Below the pieces are notes generated by a model. The model made no database searches. It saw only the letters and a program-made list of their open reading frames with translations, and had not been told where the DNA came from. A stretch of 64,000 bases of DNA from Axinella damicornis (Eukaryota; Porifera; Demospongiae; Axinellida; Axinellidae). Location of the stretch: assembly GCA_963931865.1 (NCBI GenBank), contig OZ007512.1:5044883-5108882 (forward strand). The letters are read 5' to 3'. Every line of letters begins with the position of its first letter. Positions within the stretch are counted from its first letter, which is position 1. This document shows positions 21,999 to 32,635 of this stretch, piece after piece. Made by a program: the position numbers and the translations under genes.

Positions 21999-22576
21999 CT
22001 GGAGATAGACCCAGGAGAGTGATTGTAGAGCTCCTGGACAACACTATGATGCATTTACGCATGTGTGGATACAAGGGAGCAATAATTACACATGACATTG
22101 TACGTATGATACGTCAATCAAAACTAGTTGTATGGTGTGTCACTACCTATTAGAAGTGCCTGTTGCTCTCTTTGAGAGCACCGGTAGCCTCATTCCCAGG
22201 CCGTTCCCACCTCCAGTATTTGATTCTTACAGTACCGTCGTTTGCAAGTCCCTTGGCAGAAGTATTCGAATTCTATGAATCAAACTAACCAATCATATTA
22301 TGATAACATGGTTTTCACATGACATCCACATGACAGGACGTAAAATAAATGCTACTACTGAACCGGCCGTGAAATATGAGCAAGGATGCATCCATACTCG
22401 GACAACCTGCGGTTGTAAGGAACTGAATTGTTTTTAGTCATTCCTGTTTATTCATGACTTATTATACTCACGTGATCTACCATGAGGAGAATCAGTGACC
22501 TGATTGAAGTGAAGCATGAGTGAAGCATGAATAGAAAATAGATAGCTACGTAGAGCAATAGTTTGAGTTTATTACA

Positions 22577-22906
22577 TGGTGCCGAAACCCGGGAGTTAGT
22601 CAGATGCTCTAGCTAATTCAGCATACAGACCGAGTTGAGTTTGACAGCCTCAGATAGCTGATAAGCTACGATTTTGTTGAAATGGCCGAAGCGCTGTTAA
22701 AGAAGAAGAGAGTTCAAGCTGGCCATAGGGCCTCTGCCACTAGGATCCTTCATTCAGTTGACGCAACTCTCACTGGGGACACCCCTGACACCACGAGGCT
22801 AGCACTTCACAAAATGAGCCTCGGCGAGAAATTGGAAACACTCACGACGTTGACCAACGACATAGTTGACCTCATCGAGGATGAAACCACCTTAGGAGAG
22901 GAGTAG
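22577..22906 (+). pseudogene. BEL/Pao primer site and gag N-terminus
   Basis: TGGTGCCGAAACCCGGGA at about 22577 is a retroviral-type primer-binding site and should follow a 5' LTR ending near TTATTACA. The LTR start could not be found because no second copy exists. The gag frame starts at 22682: KKKRVQAGHRASATRILHSV, with LALHKMSLGEKLETL and IVDLIEDET, resembling the N-terminal part of BEL/Pao gag proteins. It stops at 22904-22906 and decays beyond. The strand is opposite to the ankyrin gene that hosts it. Confidence 0.65.
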
Positions 22907-23258
22907 AGGAGGGAGTAGTATTCGTTATGAACTCGGAGTTACGCGATTTCTGTGTAACGAAGTAGCATGTCAGACGACTTCGAGAAGCAGATTTTGGCAC
23001 CGACTGCTCCAAGATAAGTTCATGCGAACGACTTATCCTTTGAGATGTGTGTATCTCTGGTGGTCAAGAGTGCATTTAGCTATCAAGAGAGTTGAGAATG
23101 CTCCCGTCTTTGTGTGAGAATGCTGTAAAGTCGGTCTAGTTTGAAGCGTCTCAGATTCCAGCACCTGTAGTGAAAGAACGCAGGGTGCTATGATGACCGG
23201 ACCTCCGCCAGATAAAAGCCCCATCTCTGTACTTTCAGGACATAGCCACATCATGGGG

Positions 23259-23870
23259 TGACAACCCCATCAGATTTGGAGCTATAATAATATATGAGCC
23301 CCTGAAGTCAACAATGTTTCATGAATTTGGTTTGCATGGGTAAATTTGCCATATCTCGAGAAAGCTACATGCTATAAACACGAGACGTGTGCTACTAGAT
23401 ACAACAAAGATGGAAGTTTATAAAGATGTGTGGACGTATCGTGACAACCCCATCAGGTTTGGAGCTATGAGCTCCTGAAATCAACCATATTTCATGAATT
23501 TGGTTCACGTGGGTGAATTCATGCTGCCATATCTCGAGAACGCTACATGCTATGGACATGAGACTTGCACCACTGGATACAACAAAGACTGAGGTTTGTA
23601 AATACGTGTGGAAGTATTGTGACAACCCCATTAGATTTGGAGCAATGAGCCTCTGAAGTCAACCAATGTATGTGAATTTGGTTTACATGGGTGACTTTGT
23701 GTTGTCATATCTCCTGAATCCTACAACCTATGAATATATGAGACTTACACCACTGGATACAAAAAGATTGATGTTTATGCATTGTAAACAACCCCATCAG
23801 CTTTAGAGCTATGCACGGCTGTACTCAGCACTTTCATGGATTTAATTCGCACTGGAGAAATTGTGCAGTT
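23259..23870. repeat. Four tandem copies of a ~180-bp unit
   Basis: Units begin TGACAACCCCATCAGATTTG at 23259, 23442, 23620 and about 23784 (last copy partial and most diverged). Shared words include CCATATCTC(G/C)(A/T)GAA and GGATACAA(C)AAAGA. The array sits between the gag and RT parts of the BEL/Pao remnant. Confidence 0.85.
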
Positions 23871-24053
23871 ACATGCATGCCTCCTGAAGACTTCAAACTA
23901 TCAACATGGCTGTCCGACATTTCGAGATTACCCCAGGACCATGGAAGTTTGTGCCTGTGAAAGTTATCATTGTTGGTTGTATCCATGCAGCCTATACACT
24001 ATATCTTGGTAGATAATAATAACAGTATGAAGTGCAAACAGATACATAAAGGG

Positions 24054-24118
24054 TAGCCTCGTTCCCAGGCTCTACTTTCTTTACCGCGTGCAAAGGGGGG
24101 AGACTGGGAACGAGGCTA
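24054..24118. mobile_element. TAGCCTCGTTCCCAGGC-family MITE with perfect flanking repeat
   Basis: 65 bp, ends TAGCCTCGTTCCCAGGC and CTGGGAACGAGGCTA. CATAAAGGG is repeated directly on both sides. Confidence 0.85.
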
Positions 24119-24206
24119 CATAAAGGGTAAGTATATTGTTTGAAAATAATGCACTGATTGGGTAGATAAGTCAGTTTACTGAGAAGTGCGTGTGCTTATA
24201 TGGTAC

Positions 24207-24681
24207 ACTGAAAAAAACTAACCAAATTAGTGGTTACTCTGGATTCAGTGAACTTCCATGCACTGCAAACTAACCAGACAATTACCACTCACTAGCAGAT
24301 GATGCTTTACATTTCTGGTTAATGAGCAAAACAATGGATACTGGATACATCAGCTAAGTTAACAGATGGATGCATAACTAACTGGATGAGTAGCTACCAA
24401 GCACGTGCATAATTATATAGGCCTACTATATACTTCAGCTAGTAGACAAGGGCATGCATGTTTTACAGAAAGGTTTGTTCTTTATGAAGTGTGACAGAAT
24501 TTGAAGGAGTTGACTCTTTGGAATGGTGGATGGTAGACATGTTTGTCCATTCTCTTCATGGTATTTAATGGCCAGTCAGGTATGCATCGTCTGCCAGTGG
24601 TACCTGGTTAGTTTGCAGTGCATGGGAGTTCACTGAAACCACTCCATGGGTTATTTTAACTGAGTGTTTTACCCAGTGTAC
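24207..24681. mobile_element. ~475-bp foldback MITE
   Basis: The left end (ACACTGAAAAAAACTAACC) and the right end (reading inward ACACTGGGTAAAACACTC) belong to imperfect inverted arms of about 100 bp. The arms share CAGTGAACT(T/C)CCATGCACTG followed by CAAACTAACCAG. The interior is AT-rich and noncoding. Confidence 0.75.
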
Positions 24682-24772
24682 TTAGTAGGTAGGAGTAGTC
24701 GAATCTACCAAAGTTTGTGACCGAGATGCAATAATTTTAATCACACAACGTTTTGACCTCGGTAGGTCCACC

Positions 24773-25255
24773 TTGAGGAATACCTACCCAGGCAAGGAAA
24801 CGACAAAAGTCAGAGTCATCTGTGACGTGTCTGCAAGGTCAAGCGGATCATCGCTGAATGATTGCCTGTATACAGGCCCAAAGTTCAACCAGAAAATTCT
24901 CGACATCCTACTGAGGTTTCACTCCCACCGAATTGCCCTCACAGCCGATACAGAGAAAGTGTTCTTAATGATCTCGATGGCTGAGAAAGACGGTACTACG
25001 CTTCCTGTAGTTTGAGAGTGTCTCCCTTGACCAACCCAAGATCATCGTCCTGAGATTACCCAAGTGGCGTTCGGTGTCTCCTCCAGTCCATTTCTGTTGA
25101 ACGCCACAATTAAACATCATGTAGAAAGATTTGCCTCTTCCCATCCCAGACTCAAGGAGCTTCTGCAGTCGATCTACATGGATGATGTAGCCTTCGGAGC
25201 AGTTGACTGCCGGATCGACTGTACACCGTATTGGAATGTCGCTTCAGAAAATTAA
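24773..25255 (+). pseudogene. BEL/Pao reverse transcriptase fragment
   Basis: Two open pieces, 24773-25015 and 25064-25255, encode RVICDVSARSSGSSLNDCLY, GPKFNQKILDILLRFHSHRI, then FGVSSSPFLLNATIKHHVE and LLQSIYMDDVAFG. These are the fingers and the catalytic YMDD region of a BEL/Pao-type RT. A frameshift lies between them. It is the distal part of the element that begins near 22.6 kb. Confidence 0.8.
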
Positions 25256-25321
25256 ACACTACATACTAGGACGTTCTGAGGCAAGGAGAGCTGAAGAGAT
25301 CAGTTATTCGGATCCATCAAT

Positions 25322-25530
25322 GATAGTATATGTGGGTTGATGAAACCGGCTGTGATCTGCGTAATGCTATGAGAAAATATGGTTATGGCACTAGGGGCAT
25401 GCCTCCGCAGGATTACACACTGAAACTAAGGGGAAAACGTTTCTCTGCAATTGGAGTTTTGACCACTGAAGGAGTTGAAGATGTTTACATAGAAGAAGAC
25501 AGTGTAAATGGAGAAGAGGGTAGAGGGGTG
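25322..25530 (+). pseudogene. DDE transposase fragment, Tc1/IS630-like
   Basis: The frame contains WVDETGCDLRNAMRKYGYGT, RGMPPQDYTLKLRGKRFSAI and TTEGVEDVYIEEDSVNG. The 'VDETG' core followed by 'RGKRFSAIGVLTT' fits the second acidic residue region of DDE_3-type transposases. The N-terminal half, the third acidic residue and the ends are missing. It runs directly into a 33-bp tandem repeat. Confidence 0.6.
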
Positions 25531-25845
25531 TGATTACCAGGCAGGGGCATGGTCCTAGTGGCTGGAGGTTGAGGCAGGGGCATGGTCCTAGTGGCCGGAG
25601 GTTGAGGCAGGGGCATGGTCCTAGTTGCCGGAGGTCGAGGCAGGGGCATGGTCCTAGTTGCCGGAGGTCAAGGCAGGGGCATGGTCCTAGTTGCCGGAAG
25701 TTGAGGCAGGGGCATGGTCCTAGTGGCCGAGGTCGAGGCAGGGGCATGGTCCTAGTTGCCGGAGGTCGAGGCAAGGGCATGGTCCTAGTTGCCGGAGGTT
25801 GAGGCAGGGGCATGGTCCTAGTTGCCGGAGGTCAAGGAAGTATCA
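25530..25845. repeat. 33-bp minisatellite, about nine units
   Basis: The unit GGCAGGGGCATGGTCCTAGT plus T/GGCCGGAGGT-type bases repeats head to tail. The unit length is divisible by three, so open frames appear on both strands (QGHGPSGRRLR on plus, LGPCPCLNLR on minus). These frames are not evidence of a gene. Confidence 0.92.
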
Positions 25846-26402
25846 GTGGTTGCGGTTGTCTGTGCATATTCAACCATCCGGGCACAACTATGGCTGAATG
25901 GGTGAACCCGGCTGAATTCGCACTGGATCCAGATATGGTCAATGTGTCCAATGCCAGTGCCATGTTAACAGTTGAATTGGAAGTACTCTGCGATCCACTC
26001 ATGATCAGTCAATGCTTGAGAAGTTGTACCGCCAAAATATGTCATGCATCAAAGTTGGCAGAAGTACAAGTGCCATTGATCATGTTCATGTCATGTGCAT
26101 GTGCACGTTACCGCCTGCGCGCGCCGCCTAGTTTGTGAGGTAATCCGCTATCAGTTTCATAAACGTCCTGTTTACAAACTGACAAGCGACTTGCAATCCA
26201 CGGTATGCAAATATGGAGGAAGGCCTGGGAGATTTGGTCACGTGCGGTGACGGTGACAATGCCCGGGTAGGTTCGACCCTGCAGGTGCCCTGCATGGCCT
26301 AACAACTAGCAAAGCTAATAGTATACGTAGCTGAATCCCCAGAGTAGCTTGATGAGATAAAAGCAATATTATTAATACATTACTTGTCTAAAAGCAACTC
26401 AC

Positions 26403-26576
26403 AGCAGATGCCCATTCATAGCAGCAAGGCTGATCGGTGTATCGCCAAAATCAGTCTTCATGTCAGTCTTGGCACCAGCTTCTAGGAGGAGTTTCACTGC
26501 TTCTGTCCTGCCACTCTTGGCAACGTAGTGTAGAGGGGTGTACTTATGGGAGCCTATAGCATCCACCTTGGCTTCC
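26403..26576 (-). CDS. Ankyrin-repeat gene, exon c
   Basis: 174 bp, phase 2 at both ends, with a CAATATAG acceptor and a GTGAGT donor. It encodes EAKVDAIGSHKYTPLHYVAK, SGRTEAVKLLLEAGAKTDMK and DFGDTPISLAAMNGHL, that is one and a half ankyrin repeats with TPLH and LLLEAGA signatures. It joins in frame to exon b (codon AA|G). Confidence 0.82.
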
Positions 26577-26643
26577 CTATATTGAAAAACATTTGTAGCA
26601 AGATTGCACCTGAACATGGTTTATCTAACACCACCTCCCCTCC

Positions 26644-26699
26644 TAGCCCAGTTCCCAGGCCCCATATGTGAAATCAGATCGGGCCTGGGAATGAGGCTA
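26644..26699. mobile_element. TAGCCTCGTTCCCAGGC-family MITE, short
   Basis: Ends TAGCCCAGTTCCCAGGCCC and GGGCCTGGGAATGAGGCTA enclose about 18 bp. A CT-rich tract (CTCCCCTCTTCCC repeats) runs from 26700 to 26780. Confidence 0.7.
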
Positions 26700-26832
26700 C
26701 TCCCCTCCCTTCTCCCCTCTTCCCCCCTCCCCCCTCTTCCCCCTTCTCCTCCCTCCCTTCTCCCCTCTTCGCCCTTCCCAACAACAAATTCTGCCACAAG
26801 AATGTAGAACAGTAGAACACATAATATTATAC

Positions 26833-27225
26833 TAGCCTCGTTCCCAGGCCCCACCCAGCTTTTCATTGCTTTCAGTACGGAAAAGCGGGGAGAGCCTGGT
26901 ATGTTTCCTTACGTGAGCATTACGTAATTGACAAACGGCCAAAATTTTCAGAGACGAAAAGCAAAGTTTTGTGTATCATTCAACCGACTAAACATTCAAT
27001 GCTTGTTGTGTATGACAGTCGCCCCCCGCTAGCTAGATACGTGTGGTAAGTTACCTTAATTGTACCTTTGCTCTTCTTGCTCTTCTGAGCCCCAGTTCGC
27101 CCACGTTCAATTAAGTCCTTTCTACAACCTTTCTATCCTCGACGTCACGCACGTGAGGAAACATACCAGGCCCTCCGCGTTCTTTCGTGCAACCGAAAGT
27201 GGCGCGCAGACCTGGGAATGAGGCT
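26833..27225. mobile_element. TAGCCTCGTTCCCAGGC-family element, ~390 bp copy
   Basis: The ends match the family, and a second inner pair of inverted sequences (GAGCCTGGTATGTTTCCT / AGGAAACATACCAGGCCC) lies inside. CACATAAT is found near both ends, offset on the left. Confidence 0.75.
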
Positions 27226-27655
27226 ACACATAATACATAATATTATGCCTTACAGGTAGTGTAAACTCACACTAAACTATACTATCATGTACATACTACC
27301 AAGTGCCCATCACGTAACAAGCGCCCACCCCCCTCTTCACGCGAACGTTACTGCACAGGGTTCAAAAGCAGTGTAGTAAGGGCCCACCTATCACAAAAGT
27401 CTTGAGCAGCATTCTTAAATTTTGGGTAAGGTTGTGCATTCAAAAAGGCCGATTTAACAGTGAAGTATGAACTATGGCATGCTTTCTCTGTCGAGCGCTT
27501 CTTCTCAAAGACGCACGATCAAAATCCTTACGCAAAAAATGGACTTATATATAATATATTCATAGCCGGTCATTGATATTCACAGCTTACCGCAAAGCTT
27601 GTTGTTAACACAGTGCTGAATGGGTGGGCGGATACCACATGCCTAATTAGTCTGA

Positions 27656-28193
27656 GTACCGTAGAGACTGGTTAATAGGCGCATGCGCTTATCGCATGCA
27701 GCAGCAAGAAATTATGCGCTTATTATGAGTATACGCTTATTAGCGCTATAGCGGTAACGGATCCCGACCATGGCAAGCTGACGAAGATGCTGTGAGCGAT
27801 GTCATCATATCTACAAGGGAGTATGGTCCCGTACTGCATGTCGGTGGCGAGATTCTTCAACTTACACACGAGGACAGAAACGATGGCTGCGCCGTCCATT
27901 TTGCCACAGTGTGTGCCTTGGGCCGGGAACGGAGAGCGATGGTAGTAGGCTACGTCCCTCGAGAGTTGTCATGTAAGTGTTCGCTATCCAGCGTAGCTTT
28001 GAGAGTGTGCTTCTGCACGATCTGTCGTAGTGTCTCGCTAACTCGCGAACAAAAATCGACATGTCAGCATTTTTTTAGGCGTATGCGCTAATTAATTGAT
28101 ACGTAAGGACAAGAAGGAATTATGCGCTTATTTAAAATTATGCGCTTAATAGCTGCATGCGCCTATTAACCGGTCTCTACGGTACGTATCTAG
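27656..28193 (+). mobile_element. ~540-bp TIR element carrying a HIRAN-like exon fragment
   Basis: The ends TACCGTAGAGACTGGTTAAT and ATTAACCGGTCTCTACGGTA are inverted and continue as GCGCATGCGCTTAT-rich subterminal repeats. Inside, an open frame at 27792-28091 encodes YGPVLHVGGEILQLTHEDRN followed by VVGYVPRELSC. This resembles the HIRAN-type segment often written '(D)xxNxxD..AVxVxxxxxVVGHVPREIS'. The coding similarity stops at a GTAAGT splice-donor sequence, so the insert looks like a captured exon and intron piece. The domain call is tentative. Confidence 0.55.
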
Positions 28194-28489
28194 CCCCTAT
28201 TCAGCAGTGTTCTAAGGTCCCCAAAACATGGGCACTTAATTACATACTCTAAGTGTAGCGGATCATTTGCAGTTGATAACATTTAGAAGCCAAGAATCCG
28301 TCTCTGACACCACAGCTACTGGGAACATGAAACTGCACCAGAACAACTCAAAACCACTTTCAGAGGCTCAACATTTTCAGGGGACATGCCCAGATGCCTA
28401 TACTGAATTTTCCCCCATAAACTCATATACCTAGACAAAACCCTGTCAGTGATGAAGTAAAGCATACATAATGCCTGTTGGTGTCTCAC

Positions 28490-28589
28490 TTTGATAGGAG
28501 TAGTTGTACCAGCTGGTCACATTTTTCACCCCTTGATATGCAGGCATTGTGCAGTGGAGTGCTATCCCATACATCCTTCACATTCGGGT
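28490..28589 (-). CDS. Ankyrin-repeat gene, exon b
   Basis: 100 bp, phase 1 in and phase 2 out. It encodes PNVKDVWDSTPLHNACISRG then EKCDQLVQLLLS, a complete ankyrin repeat. The first codon is completed from exon a (G|AC) and the last by exon c (AA|G). Confidence 0.78.
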
Positions 28590-28618
28590 CTAGTGGTAAA
28601 GCAAAACAAAAGCATTAT

Positions 28619-28760
28619 GGTTGGGTGTGCAGGTAGAGTGAGAGTCTCTAGTGCTCAACTCAGGCTCTCTCTTGGGTTCGAATCCCTTGTTTTTTTTTCT
28701 GTTGAAGGGTGGTTCACATTGAAAAAAGGATTTTGCACTTTCCCCTTTCGGAAAAACAAC
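28619..28760 (+). repeat. Possible tRNA-derived SINE head
   Basis: GGTTCGAATCC at 28675-28685 is a perfect RNA polymerase III B box. An A-box-like GTGTGCAGGTAGAGTG word lies about 45 bp upstream. It does not fold as a functional tRNA. A T-rich stretch and a non-tRNA tail follow. Only one copy is visible here. Confidence 0.35.
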
Positions 28761-29029
28761 TTTGAGCAATGCCAAGATGCTGGAGGATGTGGTACCTAGC
28801 TACTAGAGGGCATTTGAGAGTGTGTAATCGATGAACTCCACTGTTGATCAGGAAGACTGTGTGAACTGTGTGTATCTACATATCATTATTATGGCTGCCA
28901 TAATTATACTTCCTAGAAATTACACGAATGCACAAACAATGAACATCACAGGTCATTCTTTCTCATGCAGCATGGGGGTGTTGTCTGGGAACAAGGCTAA
29001 TACCAACTACAAAAAAAAAAGAAGTTTAC

Positions 29030-29217
29030 CAACGCCATGTTCAATTAGGAGTTCTGCAACATCCAGGTGGCAATACTTAGCAGCAACATGCAGAGGGGTG
29101 CTCTTCCATTTGTCCTTCCCGGTGAGAACTTTCATCTTCTTGTCAGGTGGGAGTGCATCCAACCACTGCTGGACAATGTCCACACGACCTCTCCGTGCAG
29201 CCTGCAGAAGGTTGATA
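29030..29217 (-). CDS. Ankyrin-repeat gene, exon a (most 5' visible)
   Basis: This begins the visible part of a minus-strand gene running from about 29.2 to 19.95 kb in six exons (a 29030-29217, b 28490-28589, c 26403-26576, d 21891-21998, e 21207-21324, f 19951-20072). All exon joins keep frame. The exon encodes LLQAARRGRVDIVQQWLDAL and KWKSTPLHVAAKYCHLDVAE then LLIEHGV, ending at a GTAAAC donor. Ankyrin repeats bind protein partners in the cytosol or at membranes; the partner is unknown. The 5' boundary may be 29217 or 29201, or an ATG at 29319 may start the protein. The gene continues beyond exon f, so domains such as a death domain or kinase may be missing from view. Confidence 0.75.
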
Positions 29218-29329
29218 CTTGATAGATTAATCTGGTGAATGCATGTGGTGATAACTTGTGTAATGTATTGTGGGCCAAACAAGAAGAATTCACTACAAAG
29301 TATTGTCCCATTGGAAGCCATAATTATAT

Positions 29330-29605
29330 TACAAGTAATAAAAAACAAATGTAGCAGGATGTAGGGATACCAGAATGGCAAAAAGTAAGGAAACAAGAGG
29401 GATGGTCGAACATAACAGTGAAGTATACAACCCCCCCTACAGAGATCTTCTTCCATATATACGTACATGTACAATGAAAAAAGATATGTAGGGGTGATTG
29501 TATACTTCATTGTTATGTTCGATCATCCCTCTTGCTTCCTTACGTTTTTCCGTTCTGGTATCCCTACATCCTGCTACATTTTTAATGTTTTTTATTACTT
29601 GTTTA
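29330..29605. mobile_element. ~275-bp foldback element, copy 1
   Basis: Arms of about 115 bp are inverted: ACAAGTAATAAAAAACAAATGTAGC... on the left and its complement ending ...TTTTTTATTACTTGT on the right. They share GGATGTAGGGATACCAGAA and AACATAACA(G/A)TGAAGTATAC. The right side continues into CAGGCACATGTTTGAGCTGA, also found beside copy 2 at 37.6 kb. Confidence 0.85.
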
Positions 29606-31960
29606 TGCAAATTTTTTTGACAGCAGGCACATGTTTGAGCTGAAGTTTGGTGCAGAAGTCAGTGATCTCACAGGCACGTGGGCAGTAGGTGTCCTTGCCT
29701 TGGTAAATGGACAGTACTACTCAGGTATTACACTTCCAGCATTGGCTAAAGAATCAGGCCCGGGCATCTCAAGTCAACTGTTCCCTAGATGGATGACAAA
29801 GCCACTGTTCTCCCCGTCTGAAGACCATGGCATATAGACAGTTTATAGTAGGGACATTCATATGGGTGTTGAGAGTTGAGATAGGCATTCACCCTACTCA
29901 CAACAGGGACTAACCTCAGTCTTATAAAGAGTGCATCGTTTGATTGAACACATCGGGTCAACGCCTTCCCCACTGTTTCTAATTCAGCGATCTTGAGTAA
30001 TAATTACGTATCGTTGCTAAGTGATCGTTAAAGTGCACATGCGTACAAACGTGAAATGTGTTATCAATTTTCCTGTTTTTGTACATGCTGCATGGGAGAA
30101 ACCACGATGAGACGTTCTTTCAACGCTATATGACCCCAGTAGAGGAGCTGCCTGCGAAGAGCATTTTAGCTAAATACGTTCAGCTGATTTTCGAGATGTA
30201 CAGAAAAAACAGTGTTATATTTCGCCGAGATTTGCAGCTGGCGTTGTCACAATACGAAGTACGTATAACGTAGCGCTCAACTAGAAACGGTGTCAATGGA
30301 TGCCCAACAGCCTTGGAAGAAGGAAGGTGGCACAACATCTTGGATGGCTGCTGCTGGCATGCTCGAGAGCGGTGATTCGGAACCACGCCTCTAATTATTG
30401 TGCGGTTACGCATATCATTGCTTTCCCGCCACTTTAACACCACGGGATTATACATGCACATTCCGTAGTATGCTTCAAGCCCAAGAAATTCGACTCAGAT
30501 CACCAGACCGTTTCTCCCTGCGAGGGGGCGTGGTCTGGACATGAGATTAAGAAACAACAAAATTTTGGGGTCAAAAATTCATCTTCCGCCAACAAAGTGC
30601 CCATCATGTCTTTAATCAGATGAGGACTCAACAACATGCATGCCTCTGACCTCAAGAAATTGTTGTTCATAGCAGAGAGAAGCACTTATGAGTGGTTGAT
30701 AATAGCATGGGTCTTTGGTCCTGGATCTTTGAGACTAGTTCTGACTTGATCTTGATCAGCACTATTATTCATTCATGCTCTAAATAAATGATGGCAAGGC
30801 TTAGCACTTTCTGTTTTGAAATCAGCTGATGAATAGCGTTATACAGCATTACACACAATGTATATAGTAACTTCCAATCAGCAGGTTACACTATGAACTA
30901 TGAATCTCATTAACTCAGCACTTTTAGTTTATCTAATATCTATGATAGAACAGCTGCAGCTAGCCTGACCGTCAATGTTTACTTATCTTCACTGTTGTTA
31001 TCTAAAACTGAAGTTTTTAGTTATAATTAGGTAACCACCTCTTTGAATATTCGTTTAGTTGTAGTTTTGATTACACGCTGAGACAGTCCTCATTTTAGTT
31101 TTAGCTTTAATTACTAAAGTGAATTATGCCTTACTAAAATGCAGTATAGTTTTTGTTTTAGTTAACTAAAACAACATTGCTTATCTTACTTAGTGCATGA
31201 CATATGGCAGCGTAGTTCAATATTGCCTATATTCACATGTGCTCATGAACAATATTATCAGCAAGCATAATGTGAGCTAGCCTAGTATGAGGCTAAACGT
31301 GAGCATAATGAACAATTCCTGAAGCATAATTAAAGCATAATGAACAATTCCTGAAGCATAATTAAAGCATTTGAAGTTGAGTTTTACGGCATTTTCAAGC
31401 AGAGGGAGCAGTTTGATGCAAACTATTGCTGAAACTTGTGTACGCTTTGATGCTGCCCATTTATCCATCAACTTGGTTTCGGAGGTCACTGTACCCATGT
31501 TTCCTACCTGCATAATTTTTGAGCATAATTCGCCAAGTCCTAACACTGGTACTTCCCACCCTATCCATCACTTTACACCAGATACCGGCCATAGAGCAGG
31601 GTCATGCTTGTTATGCTCAATGCCATTTATTATCAGCTAGCACAGATTTTGCCTGTGTTTGCTATAAAAGTAGCTAGCAACCATAGTAGCTAAGTGGGAA
31701 ATTCTGGTGGATGCAAAATTTAGAATAAATGGCCGCAAGACCTTCAGATGAAATTCAATCTTCGGATGCGTAATGGTGAGATGGTACGTACGGCATCTAG
31801 CTACATGCAAGGACATCTGGGCTGTTGTTGGTAAGGAATGGCGACTAGCTGCCAGGTTGCCAAGCAATGAGGCAAACTCATTGATTGCTGCCTGCTACTC
31901 AGTGACTCAAGGCTTCATGTGAAACGTATGAAAATTGCAACATTTAATTGCCATTATAGG
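29606..31960. other. No confident gene; AT-rich spacer
   Basis: The ORF at 30058-30273 (FFQRYMTPVEELPAKSILAK, then a basic segment) has no recognisable domain and no clear splice context. A minus-strand frame at 31277-31546 with MDKWAASKRTQVSAIVCIKL looks protein-like but is equally unassigned. A CATAATTAAAGCAT-type duplication lies at 31310-31370. Confidence 0.3.
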
Positions 31961-31964
31961 GTAC

Positions 31965-32635
31965 GTACTCCTCCCAACTTAAGGTGACTGAAGGTAGGGA
32001 TATTTCACTCAGATCCACAGGTTCTTTTCCCTCCAGGTCCACAGGTTCCTCTCCCTCCAGGTCGAGATCTGAGTACATGTAGCTCCCGTCAGAGCGCTGC
32101 ATGCAGAACACAGGATGCCATACTCAGTAGTGGTGCATGCAGTTCAATCTCTGCAAAAGATGAGCTAACGTCTGCGGCATCACCAGCTCTTTGTGGCATG
32201 CCTAGTACTTTGTTCAAGTTTGGCCGCACTGAGAGATCTTCCCCTGCATAGCTAGAAGTTAAAGTACATTGCTATGTTTATACTACTACCCTACTATACT
32301 ACTAGCTGTTCTGTTCTGAATATTGGACTTTGTGAAAGAGATGATATGTAAATAAACATAAAGGCAATGCAATCAGCTAGCTACTTGAATATAGTTTAGC
32401 ATGTTCAAGGTATCAATCAGAAGTCATATCCCTCAAACCATAACTTATTAAGTAATATAAAATAGACTCTGCACTAGCTATATTTTGATGATCCCCATAC
32501 AGAACATGCCAACCAATTTCACGCAAGATAGAATCTTACCGAAGGAGGGACTTTCCTTATGTCCAGCTGTGGCTCAGCGTCGTCGAGGTTGACTAGCTCA
32601 ATACCTGTATCTGCCATGGAGTCACCGTCCGTCAT
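31965..32635 (-). CDS. Candidate spliced gene of unknown function
   Basis: A first exon at 32635-32540 starts with ATG. It encodes MTDGDSMADTGIELVNLDDA, then EPQLDIRKVPPS, and ends at a GTAAGA donor in phase 0. Further open, protein-like pieces follow on the same strand: about 32250-32140 (EDLSVRPNLNKVLGMPQR) and about 32080-31965 (DLEGEEPVDLEGKEPVDLSE, then a SWEEY end). The phases of these pieces do not all fit without another exon, so the model is incomplete. The acidic, repeat-like EPVDL segment suggests a soluble or intracellular tail. Family unknown. Confidence 0.3.

Noticed and set aside
25391..25813. 140-aa Pro/Cys/Leu repeat protein on the minus strand
   Set aside because: Shadow of the 33-bp minisatellite, whose period is divisible by three.
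28673..28686. A functional tRNA gene
   Set aside because: Only the B box is perfect. No acceptor stem or cloverleaf could be drawn, so a SINE head is the better reading.
29007..29510. Full 167-aa minus frame as a single exon from the first Met
   Set aside because: Its first half translates the arm of a foldback element; only the part from about 29217 down is ankyrin-like.
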